DNA of 64,000 nucleotides from Sulfurospirillum sp. UBA2217 (GTDB lineage: Bacteria > Campylobacterota > Campylobacteria > Campylobacterales > Sulfurospirillaceae), in contig DCUJ01000009.1 of assembly GCA_002328495.1 (NCBI GenBank), positions 124,001 through 188,000 of the forward strand, read 5' to 3'. Below are positions 8,840-16,971 of this stretch, in pieces (within the stretch, counting starts at the first letter, position 1; the number at the start of each line of letters is the position of its first letter). The position numbers and the translations under genes are program-made. The notes under the pieces were generated by a model that saw nothing but the letters and a program-made list of their open reading frames with translations, did no database searches and had not been told where the DNA came from.

Positions 8840-9662
8840 ACTTGCCAAGAGTTATGGGTTTTGCTTTGGAGTGAAGCGTGCCATTAAAATCGCAGAAAAT
8901 GCCAGTAATGCTGTAACTATAGGCCCTTTGATTCATAACAATGCAGAGATAAGCCGTCTCAAAGACAATTTTAACGTTACCACTTTGCACGATATCCATG
9001 AAGCCAAAGGTGCTAAAAAAGCCATTATTCGCACGCATGGAATTCCCAAAAATGATTTAGAACAGTTGCGCGCTGATAAAGCCGAAGTCATTGATGCTAC
9101 GTGTCCCTATGTGACTAAACCGCAAGAGATTTGTGAAAAAATGAGCCAAGAAGGCTATGAAATTGTCATCTTTGGTGATGCCAATCATCCCGAAGTCAAA
9201 GGGGTCGCTAGTTACGCAATTCATGGAGCGGTAGTCGTTCAAAGTGTGGAAGAGTTATCTCACGTGAAACTCAAAGGGCAAAAAGTATCGGTAGTTTCTC
9301 AGACGACCCGAAAAATTAATGAATTTTTAGAAATCACCCGTTATCTTGAATCACGCTATAAAGAAGTACGCATATTTAACACCATTTGCAATGCTACTTT
9401 TGAGAACCAAGATGCTGCGAAAGATTTGGCAAAAGAGGCGGACGTGGTGGTTATTATTGGGGGGAAAAACTCTTCCAATACAAAGCAATTACATAGTATT
9501 TGCAAGGAGTATTGTGAAGACAGTTTCTTGGTAGAAGATGAACACGACCTTGATGAAAAATGGTTTGAGGGCAAGCATTTGTGTGGTGTGACAGCGGGAG
9601 CTTCGACACCTGATTGGATTATTGAAAAAATAGTTGGAAAAATAAGCAAAATTAAAGTATAA
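8829..9662 (+). CDS. ispH: 4-hydroxy-3-methylbut-2-enyl diphosphate reductase
   Basis: Iron-sulfur enzyme ending the MEP isoprenoid pathway; reduces HMBPP to IPP and DMAPP. The three cluster cysteines fall at C12 (GFCFGVKRA), C92 (DATCPYVTK) and C187 (NTICNATFENQ). SNTKQL and GVTAGASTPDW complete the active site. The start is ATG 8829 preceded by GGAG; a TTG at 8814 would add five residues with no support. The start overlaps the end of aroA by 11 bp, in keeping with an operon. Confidence 0.96.
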   Translation: MEIRLAKSYGFCFGVKRAIKIAENASNAVTIGPLIHNNAEISRLKDNFNVTTLHDIHEAKGAKKAIIRTHGIPKNDLEQLRADKAEVIDATCPYVTKPQEICEKMSQEGYEIVIFGDANHPEVKGVASYAIHGAVVVQSVEELSHVKLKGQKVSVVSQTTRKINEFLEITRYLESRYKEVRIFNTICNATFENQDAAKDLAKEADVVVIIGGKNSSNTKQLHSICKEYCEDSFLVEDEHDLDEKWFEGKHLCGVTAGASTPDWIIEKIVGKISKIKV

Positions 9663-9663
9663 T
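9634..9663 (+). promoter_or_regulatory. Promoter for rpsA overlapping the ispH stop
   Basis: TTGGAA at 9634-9639 and TATAAT at 9658-9663 are separated by 18 bp. The resulting leader would carry a small TGCGC/GCGCA hairpin (about 9675-9689), a possible site for ribosomal-protein control. S1 usually needs its own strong promoter. Confidence 0.6.
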
Positions 9664-9725
9664 AGAAAACTTTTGCGCGAAAAGCGCACTAAATTCACAA
9701 AAAAATCACTTAAAAAGGGTAGCAT

Positions 9726-11402
9726 ATGGTTAAAGAGGCGAACAAAACTGTTCATACTGACGTCGCAGACGAGCATGAGGAGATGGATTTTGCGGCGATG
9801 TTGGAGGAGTCTTTCAAAGATACAGAAAGAGAAGCATTGATCAACGGTGTTGTTGTGGCAATTAAAGAAGACGTCATTTTAGTGGACGTGGGCAAGAAGT
9901 CTGAGGGACGCTTGAACGCAAGTGAAGTGATGGATGAAAATGGCAACATTACATGTAAAGTGGGCGATGTTATTCCTGTTGTCATTACAGGTTTTAGAAA
10001 TGAAAGACCAGCGGTTTCACATAAAAAAGCACTTCGCAAAAATCATATCAAAGCCTTTATCGCTGAGTTTAATGAAGAAGATGATATTGCGATTGATGTT
10101 AAAATTACGGGTAAAAATAAGGGTGGATTTATCGCTGAAAATAAAGAAGGCATCGAATTTTTCCTTCCACGTTCACAAGCAGCCGTTAAAGATTTAAACA
10201 CACTCGTGGGCAAATCACTCAAAGTTAAAATTATAAAAATCGATAACGATACAGAATCCATCATCATTTCACGTAAAAAATTCTTAGACGATGATCGTAA
10301 AAAACGCAAAGAGATCGTTCAAGAGCTTATTGACCGCAATGAAGTCGTTGAAGGAACCATCAAAAAAATTACCACGTACGGTATGTTTGTCGATGTGGGT
10401 GGCATTGATGGTTTAGTGCATTACTCAGAAATCAGTTACAAAGGTCCCGTAAATCCAGGAACCATTTACCAAGAGGGTGAGACCATTCAGGTTAAAGCTA
10501 TCAAATATGACAAAGATAAGCGACATCTTTCACTTTCTATTAAAGCGGCAATGCCAGATCCTTGGGATGAGATTAAAGATGAGCTCGAAGTGGGTGATTC
10601 CATTCAAGTGACCATCAGCAACATTGAGCCATACGGTGCGTTTGTTGATTTGGGCAATGACATTGAAGGTTTCTTGCACATCTCTGAAATTTCATGGGAT
10701 AAAAACATTAAGCATCCACGTGATTACATTGAAGAGGGTCAGGTTGCAGACGTAGAAGTCATCGAAATCGATGCCAAAGAGCGTCGTTTACGTGTTTCTT
10801 TGAAAAATGTCCTTCCAAAGCCTTTTGATGATTTTATGAAAAAATTTAAAGTGGGTGATGTGGTTAAAGGGACAGTGACTACTATCACAGCCTTTGGTGC
10901 TTTCTTGAAAATCGGTGGTATCGAAGGTTTATTGCACAATGAAGACGCCTCATGGGATCGTAACAACAAATGTAAAGAGTTGTTCAATGTGGGTGATGAA
11001 GTTGAAGTCAAAATTGTTAAAGTAGATGTTGAGAGTGAAAAAATCTCATTAAGTAAAAAAGAGCTTGAAGACAGCCCGATTCAAAAATACGCAAAATCAC
11101 ATGAAAATGGTGACATTGTCAATGGAAAAATTCGCGATATCAAAGAATTTGGTATTTTTGTTGAGCTTGAAGAGAATGTGGATGCCTTGATCCGTAAAGA
11201 AGACTTAGGACAAGTCAGTGAATCCGATCTTAAAATCGGTGATGAAATCGAAGCGGCCATTACCTTTATTGACGATAAGAAAAATCGTATTCGTCTCTCC
11301 ATCAGACGTCTTTCTAAACTCAAAGAGAGAGAAGCACTGAAAGAGATCAATAAAGAAGAAAAAATGACGCTTGGAGATATCTTAAAAGATCAATTGAAAT
11401 AA
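9726..11402 (+). CDS. rpsA: 30S ribosomal protein S1
   Basis: mRNA-binding ribosomal protein that unfolds and docks messages on the 30S subunit. The 558-aa protein contains repeated S1 OB-folds; the repeat phrase (ITTYGMFVDVGGIDGLVH, ISNIEPYGAFVDLG, ITAFGAFLKIGG, IKEFGIFVELEE) recurs at regular spacing, matching the six-domain architecture of proteobacterial S1. It has its own upstream promoter but stays in the conserved pheS-to-serA gene run. One TTACATGTAA (9949) is read in the alternative frame as Thr-Cys-Lys. Confidence 0.96.
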   Translation: MVKEANKTVHTDVADEHEEMDFAAMLEESFKDTEREALINGVVVAIKEDVILVDVGKKSEGRLNASEVMDENGNITCKVGDVIPVVITGFRNERPAVSHKKALRKNHIKAFIAEFNEEDDIAIDVKITGKNKGGFIAENKEGIEFFLPRSQAAVKDLNTLVGKSLKVKIIKIDNDTESIIISRKKFLDDDRKKRKEIVQELIDRNEVVEGTIKKITTYGMFVDVGGIDGLVHYSEISYKGPVNPGTIYQEGETIQVKAIKYDKDKRHLSLSIKAAMPDPWDEIKDELEVGDSIQVTISNIEPYGAFVDLGNDIEGFLHISEISWDKNIKHPRDYIEEGQVADVEVIEIDAKERRLRVSLKNVLPKPFDDFMKKFKVGDVVKGTVTTITAFGAFLKIGGIEGLLHNEDASWDRNNKCKELFNVGDEVEVKIVKVDVESEKISLSKKELEDSPIQKYAKSHENGDIVNGKIRDIKEFGIFVELEENVDALIRKEDLGQVSESDLKIGDEIEAAITFIDDKKNRIRLSIRRLSKLKEREALKEINKEEKMTLGDILKDQLK

Positions 11403-11405
11403 GCA

Positions 11406-11885
11406 ATGCACAAAAAAATCCTTGGCGCACTGTTCGTTCTGCTCTTTATAGGAGTAGGGTCTTTACTCTACAAACTCTTGAATCAAGGGGTTGACGTGAA
11501 GGTAGAACAGGTCAAGGATCGCTCCCTTGCTCCTCAAGAAACTATCAAAAGTTCGAGTGAGCGTGCGTGGGTCAAAGAGCTGGCTCAAAAAGAGGCACGC
11601 TCTTTTATTTATCCTGTGAATGAACTTTTTATGCAAATTGACCTTCAAGGTCCTAATGCAGAAAAGGTTAAATCCTTCCGTTTAGTGATTGATCGGCTTG
11701 ATCGTTATTCTCTCTTTTGTATCATCCAAACGCTTACCTCTTTTAATCTCTCGTATATGATTGTCAAAGAAGAAAAAGCACCTTTGATTTACGTGCAAGA
11801 GAAAAACGAGAAAGCCTTAGAAAAAGTGTTGCGTGAACTTGAAAAATACGATATCAAATCAAAAATTGTTGAGGTTTTATTATGA
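11406..11885 (+). CDS. Membrane-anchored hypothetical protein between rpsA and serA
   Basis: 159 aa. One N-terminal hydrophobic helix (about residues 5-24), then a soluble basic-acidic domain probably on the periplasmic side. No catalytic motif is recognised. It sits 3 bp after rpsA and overlaps serA by 4 bp (ATGA), so it is co-translated with serA. I recall a similar small putative periplasmic protein at the same place in C. jejuni, which argues for a real, conserved gene. The C-terminal half, rich in charged helices (KNEKALEKVLRELEKYD), resembles a small alpha/beta fold seen in membrane-fusion or pilus-assembly accessory proteins, but this is only an impression. Confidence 0.75.
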   Translation: MHKKILGALFVLLFIGVGSLLYKLLNQGVDVKVEQVKDRSLAPQETIKSSSERAWVKELAQKEARSFIYPVNELFMQIDLQGPNAEKVKSFRLVIDRLDRYSLFCIIQTLTSFNLSYMIVKEEKAPLIYVQEKNEKALEKVLRELEKYDIKSKIVEVLL

Positions 11886-13468
11886 AGCAAAAAAAGATTA
11901 TTGTCTGTGATGCCATCCATGAAAAAGGATTTCAGATTTTACGTTCCGAAGAGGGCATTGAAGTTATCGATGCGGTGAGTGTTCCTAAAGATGTTTTATT
12001 GACAATTTTAGGTGATGCGGATGTTGCCATCACGCGTAGTTCAACCGATGTGGATGAAAAGTTTTTAAATGCAGCCACAAATCTTAAAGCGATTGTCCGT
12101 GCGGGTGTAGGTGTGGATAACGTGGATCAGGAAGGATGTTCTCGTAGAGGCATCATTGCAATGAACGTTCCAACGGCAAATACCATTGCTGCGGTTGAAC
12201 TTACGATGGCACATCTTCTTGGAACGGCTCGAAGCTTCACCAATGCGAATAACCATCTCAAACTTGATCGTGTATGGAACCGTGAAAAGTGGTATGGGGT
12301 CGAATTGTGTGATAAGCGCTTAGGTGTTATCGGATTTGGTAATATCGGAAGCCGTGTTGCGATTCGTGCTAAAGCCTTTGGTATGGAAGTGATTGCGTAT
12401 GACCCTTACATTTCAGCGTCCAAAGTAACTGATTTGGGTATGACGTACACTGAGAATTTTGAGGATATCTTGGCATGTGATTTTATTACCATTCATACGC
12501 CTAAAAATAAAGAAACGACCAATATGATTTCGCATGCTGAAATCGCACGCATGAAAGAGGGTGTCCGTTTGGTGAATTGTGCACGTGGTGGACTTTATAA
12601 TGAAGACGCCTTGTGTGAAGGGATTAAAAGTGGAAAAATTGCTTTTGCGGGTATTGATGTATTTTCAAAAGAGCCTGCCACAAACCATCCTTTGCTCGAC
12701 CTTGAAAATGTCTGTGTGACAGCGCACTTAGGAGCTAACACCCTTGAATCTCAAGAAAAAATTGCGATTCAAGCGGCTGAAAATGCTATCTCAGCCGCAC
12801 GTGGTATTAGCTATCCCCATGCGTTAAATCTACCGATTAAAGCCGAAGACCTCCCTGCTTTTGTGGAGCCTTATTTGGAATTAGTGCAAAAAATGGGCTT
12901 TTTAGCTGCCCAGCTCAATCGTTCCGCACTCAAATCCATTCGTTTGGAATTGGAAGGTGAGATTGGGGGATATGGAAAATCGCTTCTTACGTTTGGTATT
13001 GTGGGAGCACTTAAAGACGTGGTAGAAGATAAAGTCAACTATGTCAATGCCGCCTTCGTTGCCACGGAAAAAGGCATCGAAACCAAACACGAAGTCGTGA
13101 GCAGTTTAAGTGGGTATAAAAACCGAATCACGCTTACCTTAACCACGGAAAAAGATGTGATTAGCATTAGTGGTACAGTATTTGGTGAAGATGAACAACG
13201 CATTGTGGGTATCAATAACTTCAAATTTGACTTTAAGCCAAAAGGCAAGATGATTATCTTTAAAAACCATGACGTACCAGGGGTTATTGCTAATATCACG
13301 TCGATTTTAGCCGAATCTCACATTAACATTGCTGACTTTAGACTTGGACGTGGTGCCAATCAGTTTGCGATGGCGGTTATCTTGGTAGATAGTAACGTTG
13401 AAAAAGAGATTATTGCACGACTCAACAAGCTTGAAAGCTGTGTTTGGGTTGAGTACGCGGTACTGTGA
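11882..13468 (+). CDS. serA: D-3-phosphoglycerate dehydrogenase
   Basis: First step of serine biosynthesis: NAD-dependent oxidation of 3-phosphoglycerate. Long form of 528 aa with an N-terminal catalytic/NAD domain (GVIGFGNIGSRVA near residue 146; NCARGG, IDVFSKEPA and TAHLGANT for the Arg/Glu/His active site), an intervening ASB domain, and a C-terminal ACT domain (MIIFKNHDVPGVIANITSIL, from about residue 456) expected to sense serine. Overlaps the preceding gene by 4 bp and touches the next start at TGATG. Confidence 0.95.
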   Translation: MKQKKIIVCDAIHEKGFQILRSEEGIEVIDAVSVPKDVLLTILGDADVAITRSSTDVDEKFLNAATNLKAIVRAGVGVDNVDQEGCSRRGIIAMNVPTANTIAAVELTMAHLLGTARSFTNANNHLKLDRVWNREKWYGVELCDKRLGVIGFGNIGSRVAIRAKAFGMEVIAYDPYISASKVTDLGMTYTENFEDILACDFITIHTPKNKETTNMISHAEIARMKEGVRLVNCARGGLYNEDALCEGIKSGKIAFAGIDVFSKEPATNHPLLDLENVCVTAHLGANTLESQEKIAIQAAENAISAARGISYPHALNLPIKAEDLPAFVEPYLELVQKMGFLAAQLNRSALKSIRLELEGEIGGYGKSLLTFGIVGALKDVVEDKVNYVNAAFVATEKGIETKHEVVSSLSGYKNRITLTLTTEKDVISISGTVFGEDEQRIVGINNFKFDFKPKGKMIIFKNHDVPGVIANITSILAESHINIADFRLGRGANQFAMAVILVDSNVEKEIIARLNKLESCVWVEYAVL

Positions 13469-14637
13469 TGAAGGATGTGATGATGCTTCGTGAAAAATTT
13501 TCACCTATTTGTTTTCTTTCTGCTTTAGGGGCTGGAGGATTGTCCGTTTCGTTTTACATGTATTTGATGTTTATGATTCCCCATCGTGGTGTTCCCATGA
13601 CCACGTTTGACTTTTGGTATCCTACCGTCCTTAAAGGCGATTGGCTATCTGCCGTCAGTGTTGTATGTGCTATAGGTATTGTCTATTTTGCGGTGTTGCA
13701 TTTTAAATTACTCTGGTGGAATATCCAACAATTTAAGCTTTATAAGCAATCTTCTGCTTATCAAATCATGGCAAGTTCCAATGCAGAAGTGACACTGATG
13801 ACCATTCCTTTGACGCTTAGCATGACCATCAATGTCTGCTTTGTTTTAGGTGCTTTGTTTGTGCCAAAACTTTGGAGTGTCGTTGAGTATCTTTTTCCTT
13901 TTGCTATTTTAGGATTTTTGATTGCGGGGGCATATGCTTTAAAGATTTTTATGGACTATTTTTCACGACTTATTGTTAAAGGTGATTTTGATTTTGCCAA
14001 CAACAATAATCTTTCGCAAATGATTTCTATCTTTGCTTTTGCGATGATAGCGGTTGGTCTTGCTGCACCTGGCGCTATGAGTCAGTATTTGGTAGTAAAT
14101 GCCATCGGTATTTTTGCAGCCATTTTCTTTAGTGCCATCGCTATTTTGCTTTTGCTTATCAAGCTTATTTTTGGGTTTCAAAATATTTTCCAGCATGGTA
14201 TTGCAAAAGAAGCAAGCCCATCATTGTGGATTATGATTCCTATTTTAACGCTTTTGGGCATCACATATATTCGCATTAGTTTTGGACTGGATCATCACTT
14301 TGACCAAAAATTGGTGAACTCTTCACTGTTTACATTTACTAGCTTGGTCTTTTCATTACAGCTTATTTTTGGATTGATTGGCTATAAAGTGATGAAGCAT
14401 ATCGGCTATTTTGAAGAGTTTGTAGAATCTTCTAACCGTTCACCCGTAAGCTTTGCACTGATTTGTCCAGGGGTGGCTTTGATGGTATTTGGTATGTTTT
14501 TCATTCACATAGGCCTAGTCCCCAATAATGTTTTAGAAGTCAATACTATTGCTTATTTTATTGTGATGGCACCTTTTATGTATGTGCAGTACATCACCAT
14601 TATCTACTTCTTTAAACTCAAGCGAAAATTTTTTTAA
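13468..14637 (+). CDS. Multi-pass membrane protein, possibly TsoY/TehA-SLAC1-like
   Basis: About 390 aa with roughly ten hydrophobic segments and short loops, an inner-membrane transporter or channel by appearance. The N-terminal phrase LGAGGLSVSFYMYLMFMIPHRG resembles the family NCBI names TsoY (seleno)protein, related in general layout to TDT/TehA-SLAC1 proteins; I cannot verify this here. No selenocysteine need be invoked, since the frame has no internal stop. Start is uncertain: ATG 13468 shares its A with the serA stop, while ATG 13480 and 13483 follow an AAGGA at 13471-13475 and may be the true starts. Coupled to serA and closed by a strong hairpin. Confidence 0.6.
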   Translation: MKDVMMLREKFSPICFLSALGAGGLSVSFYMYLMFMIPHRGVPMTTFDFWYPTVLKGDWLSAVSVVCAIGIVYFAVLHFKLLWWNIQQFKLYKQSSAYQIMASSNAEVTLMTIPLTLSMTINVCFVLGALFVPKLWSVVEYLFPFAILGFLIAGAYALKIFMDYFSRLIVKGDFDFANNNNLSQMISIFAFAMIAVGLAAPGAMSQYLVVNAIGIFAAIFFSAIAILLLLIKLIFGFQNIFQHGIAKEASPSLWIMIPILTLLGITYIRISFGLDHHFDQKLVNSSLFTFTSLVFSLQLIFGLIGYKVMKHIGYFEEFVESSNRSPVSFALICPGVALMVFGMFFIHIGLVPNNVLEVNTIAYFIVMAPFMYVQYITIIYFFKLKRKFF

Positions 14638-14670
14638 TAGACTTCTTGCAGTTTTGCAAGAAGTCTATTA
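14635..14670 (+). terminator. Strong hairpin terminating the serA gene run
   Basis: TAATAGACTTCTTGCA and its exact complement form a 16-bp stem around GTTT, starting at the stop codon of the upstream gene. No T-run follows directly. Confidence 0.7.
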
Positions 14671-14671
14671 G

Positions 14672-14695
14672 ACAAGAAGGCTTAAGCCTTCTTGT
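14672..14695. terminator. Second palindromic hairpin downstream
   Basis: ACAAGAAGGCTTAAGCCTTCTTGT is a perfect palindrome able to form a 10-bp stem, followed by GTTAAC repeats. A tandem backup terminator or a processing site; function not provable from sequence. Confidence 0.5.
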
Positions 14696-14763
14696 TAACA
14701 GTTAACTTTAGGTTTATGCCTTTCTAAAGGATTGGGCTTAATTTTTTACCGTCAATCAAATCC

Positions 14764-14808
14764 TATAATCCCTATGATAGTATCTTTTCAATAATGATAA
14801 TAATAAGG
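14764..14808 (+). promoter_or_regulatory. -10 box and Fur-box-like sequence before the split RND operon
   Basis: TATAAT lies at 14764-14769. At 14790-14808 a sequence matches 14 of 19 positions of the E. coli-type Fur box consensus, including an uninterrupted ATAATGATAAT. It lies between the start of transcription and the AAGG Shine-Dalgarno of the TolC gene, a position that would give iron-dependent repression. The AT-rich setting raises the chance of coincidence. Confidence 0.35.
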
Positions 14809-14815
14809 TTATGGT

Positions 14816-16162
14816 ATGCGCTTGCTTTTTTTTCTATTTTTTTCACTTTGTATCTCTTATGCGACTGAGCAGATAACCCTCTCACAAGCACTAGAGAAAG
14901 TACGCCAGAGCAATCTTGAACTCTCTATTGCAACATTAGATGAAGACATTGCTCAGTTGGAGCAAAAGGTTGCGGAAGGTCAAACGTGGGGAAGCCTTGA
15001 TTTAACCCAAAGTGCCCTTCGCTCAAACGATGCGCTCTCTGTCTTTGGCTTTAAATTACAATCTCGCGAAGCAACCTTTGGTGATTTTGGTTTTTCACAG
15101 TTTGATTCTACCAACCCAAATGTCTTACATGTAGTGCCCAATGACTTAAATGAGCCACAGGTGAGAAATCATTTTCAAACCGCATTAGAGTACACCATCC
15201 CGCTTTATACGGGTGGAAGAATGCAAGCCCATCAAAAGATAGCGCATGCCATCAAGGTGATTAAGACTTTGAGTAAAGAAGAGCTTCTAGTGCAAAAACA
15301 GTTTGAGGTTAAAAAGACATTTCATACCCTCTCACTCTTACACTACCATATAGCACAGCTTCGCATTGTTGCCTCCAATGTTGCTAAAATCGAACAGATG
15401 ACTCAAGCGATGCTTGAAGAAGGTTACGCTAAAAACGTGGATCTTTTGGAAGTACAAGCACGCAAAAGTGATGTACAGAGGCTGTTACATCAAAGCGAAT
15501 CCAATCAAAAACTCTTATACCATTTTCTCTCTTTTTTGCTTCAAATGCCCATTGAGGGAATCACTTTAGTGGAGGAAGATGGTACTTTTGATGTAAAAAG
15601 TGAAACTATGGTGCTTGAAAGCAATAGTGCTATTCAAAAAGCACTCAAGGGCTTGGATATTTCTAAAATGCAGATTGACCTCGCACACAGTGCATTTTTA
15701 CCGCAAATTGGAGCGTTTGCCAGTTATGGAAGCAGTGATAATCACTTTTTAAATGATTTTGAAGAGAAGCAAAGTTATACCGTAGGGCTTCAAATGCGTT
15801 GGAATATTTTACGTGGTGGGATCGATAAAAACACTTTGGAAAAATCACGTGTTGAACATCTTAAAGCACAACTTCAATTACGTTTAGCACAAGAATCAAC
15901 CCTTTTACGATGGCGCAAACTCAAAACGCAGATAGACAATGATAGTTTTGAAATTGAGAGTTTGAAAAAAGAGCTTCGTTTAGCAGAAGCCATTTATGAA
16001 AATTATGCAGGGCGATATCGTGAAAAATTGGTTTCTATTCATGAAGTCTTACTTAAGCAATCCGATGAGATTGGAAAACGCTTGAAATTGCGAGAATTAC
16101 AAAACAGACGCAATGAAACATTTTTTGAACTTGAAACACTTATCAGTAAGGAGATTTTGTGA
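14816..16162 (+). CDS. TolC family outer-membrane efflux protein
   Basis: Outer-membrane channel of a tripartite efflux pump. 448 aa with a signal peptide (cut near SYA-TEQ, residue 17) and two outer-membrane-efflux repeats of long amphipathic helices (ITLSQALEKVRQSNLELSIA near the N-terminus; YTVGLQMRWNILRGG near residue 320). First gene of a four-gene operon with adaptor and two pump halves; its stop overlaps the next GTG start. The Fur-like box upstream hints at iron control. Confidence 0.9.
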   Translation: MRLLFFLFFSLCISYATEQITLSQALEKVRQSNLELSIATLDEDIAQLEQKVAEGQTWGSLDLTQSALRSNDALSVFGFKLQSREATFGDFGFSQFDSTNPNVLHVVPNDLNEPQVRNHFQTALEYTIPLYTGGRMQAHQKIAHAIKVIKTLSKEELLVQKQFEVKKTFHTLSLLHYHIAQLRIVASNVAKIEQMTQAMLEEGYAKNVDLLEVQARKSDVQRLLHQSESNQKLLYHFLSFLLQMPIEGITLVEEDGTFDVKSETMVLESNSAIQKALKGLDISKMQIDLAHSAFLPQIGAFASYGSSDNHFLNDFEEKQSYTVGLQMRWNILRGGIDKNTLEKSRVEHLKAQLQLRLAQESTLLRWRKLKTQIDNDSFEIESLKKELRLAEAIYENYAGRYREKLVSIHEVLLKQSDEIGKRLKLRELQNRRNETFFELETLISKEIL

Positions 16163-16971
16163 AATCATTACATGTAAAGAGGTTGGTATTTTTTTTATTA
16201 TGGAGTGCAAGCCTTCAAGCAGCTTCCATTACCTTAAGTGGCGTGGTGACATCGGACAATGAAAAGAGCATTGCGAGCCGTTATATGGGCTATATCAAAG
16301 AGGTTTTGGTAGATGAGGGTAGTGTGGTAAAAAAAGGCGATTTGCTTTACACCATAGACTCCAATGAAATCGATACCGCCAAAGTACAGGTGGAACAAAG
16401 CATCGCCCAAGCAGAGCTTAACGTTCAAATGTACGAAAACCAATACGCCAATGCCTTGCTCAATTTAGAGCGCCATCAAAGGCTTTTGCAACAAGATATG
16501 GTGTCAAAATTTGATGTCGAAAATCTTGAACTCTCTTCTAAAAATCTCAAAGCTATGCTAGAGATTGCTAAAAAACAACGTCTACAAGCCCATGCAAAAC
16601 TCAAAGAAGTTCACAATCAATACCACTACCTCGATGTGCGCTCACCAAGTGATGGTGTTGTGATTGCTAAAAAAATCAGAGCAGGGGAAATGGCATTACC
16701 TGGGGTACCTGCATTGGTGTTGGTTGACCTTGCACATGTGAAAATTCTAGCCGAAGTCTCTGAAAATCATCTCTCCTCACTTAAACTTGGCGATAAAGTC
16801 TCTTTTTCCATTCGTTCTATCTCACACCAAGGGGAAGGAAAGGTTGTGGCGATTGTCCCCAATTCCAATGCACTCTCTCATAGTTTTAAAGTAAAAATTG
16901 CATTTGATACCACACCGCTCATTTATCCAGGGATGTATGCTGAAGTGGTCTTTGATAGGTTAAATCCATGA
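16159..16971 (+). CDS. RND efflux periplasmic adaptor subunit (short)
   Basis: Membrane-fusion protein linking the RND pump to TolC. Signal peptide (KRLVFFLLWSASLQA), lipoyl-like half-motifs (GYIKEVLVDEGSVVKKGDLLY and DVRSPSDGVVIAKKIRAGEM) flanking a helical hairpin, then a beta-barrel (ILAEVSENHLSSLKLGDKVSF). At 270 aa it is shorter than the usual 350-400, ending after the barrel with little membrane-proximal domain. GTG start overlaps the TolC stop. A TTACATGTAA copy (16168) sits four codons after the start. Confidence 0.9.
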   Translation: MKSLHVKRLVFFLLWSASLQAASITLSGVVTSDNEKSIASRYMGYIKEVLVDEGSVVKKGDLLYTIDSNEIDTAKVQVEQSIAQAELNVQMYENQYANALLNLERHQRLLQQDMVSKFDVENLELSSKNLKAMLEIAKKQRLQAHAKLKEVHNQYHYLDVRSPSDGVVIAKKIRAGEMALPGVPALVLVDLAHVKILAEVSENHLSSLKLGDKVSFSIRSISHQGEGKVVAIVPNSNALSHSFKVKIAFDTTPLIYPGMYAEVVFDRLNP

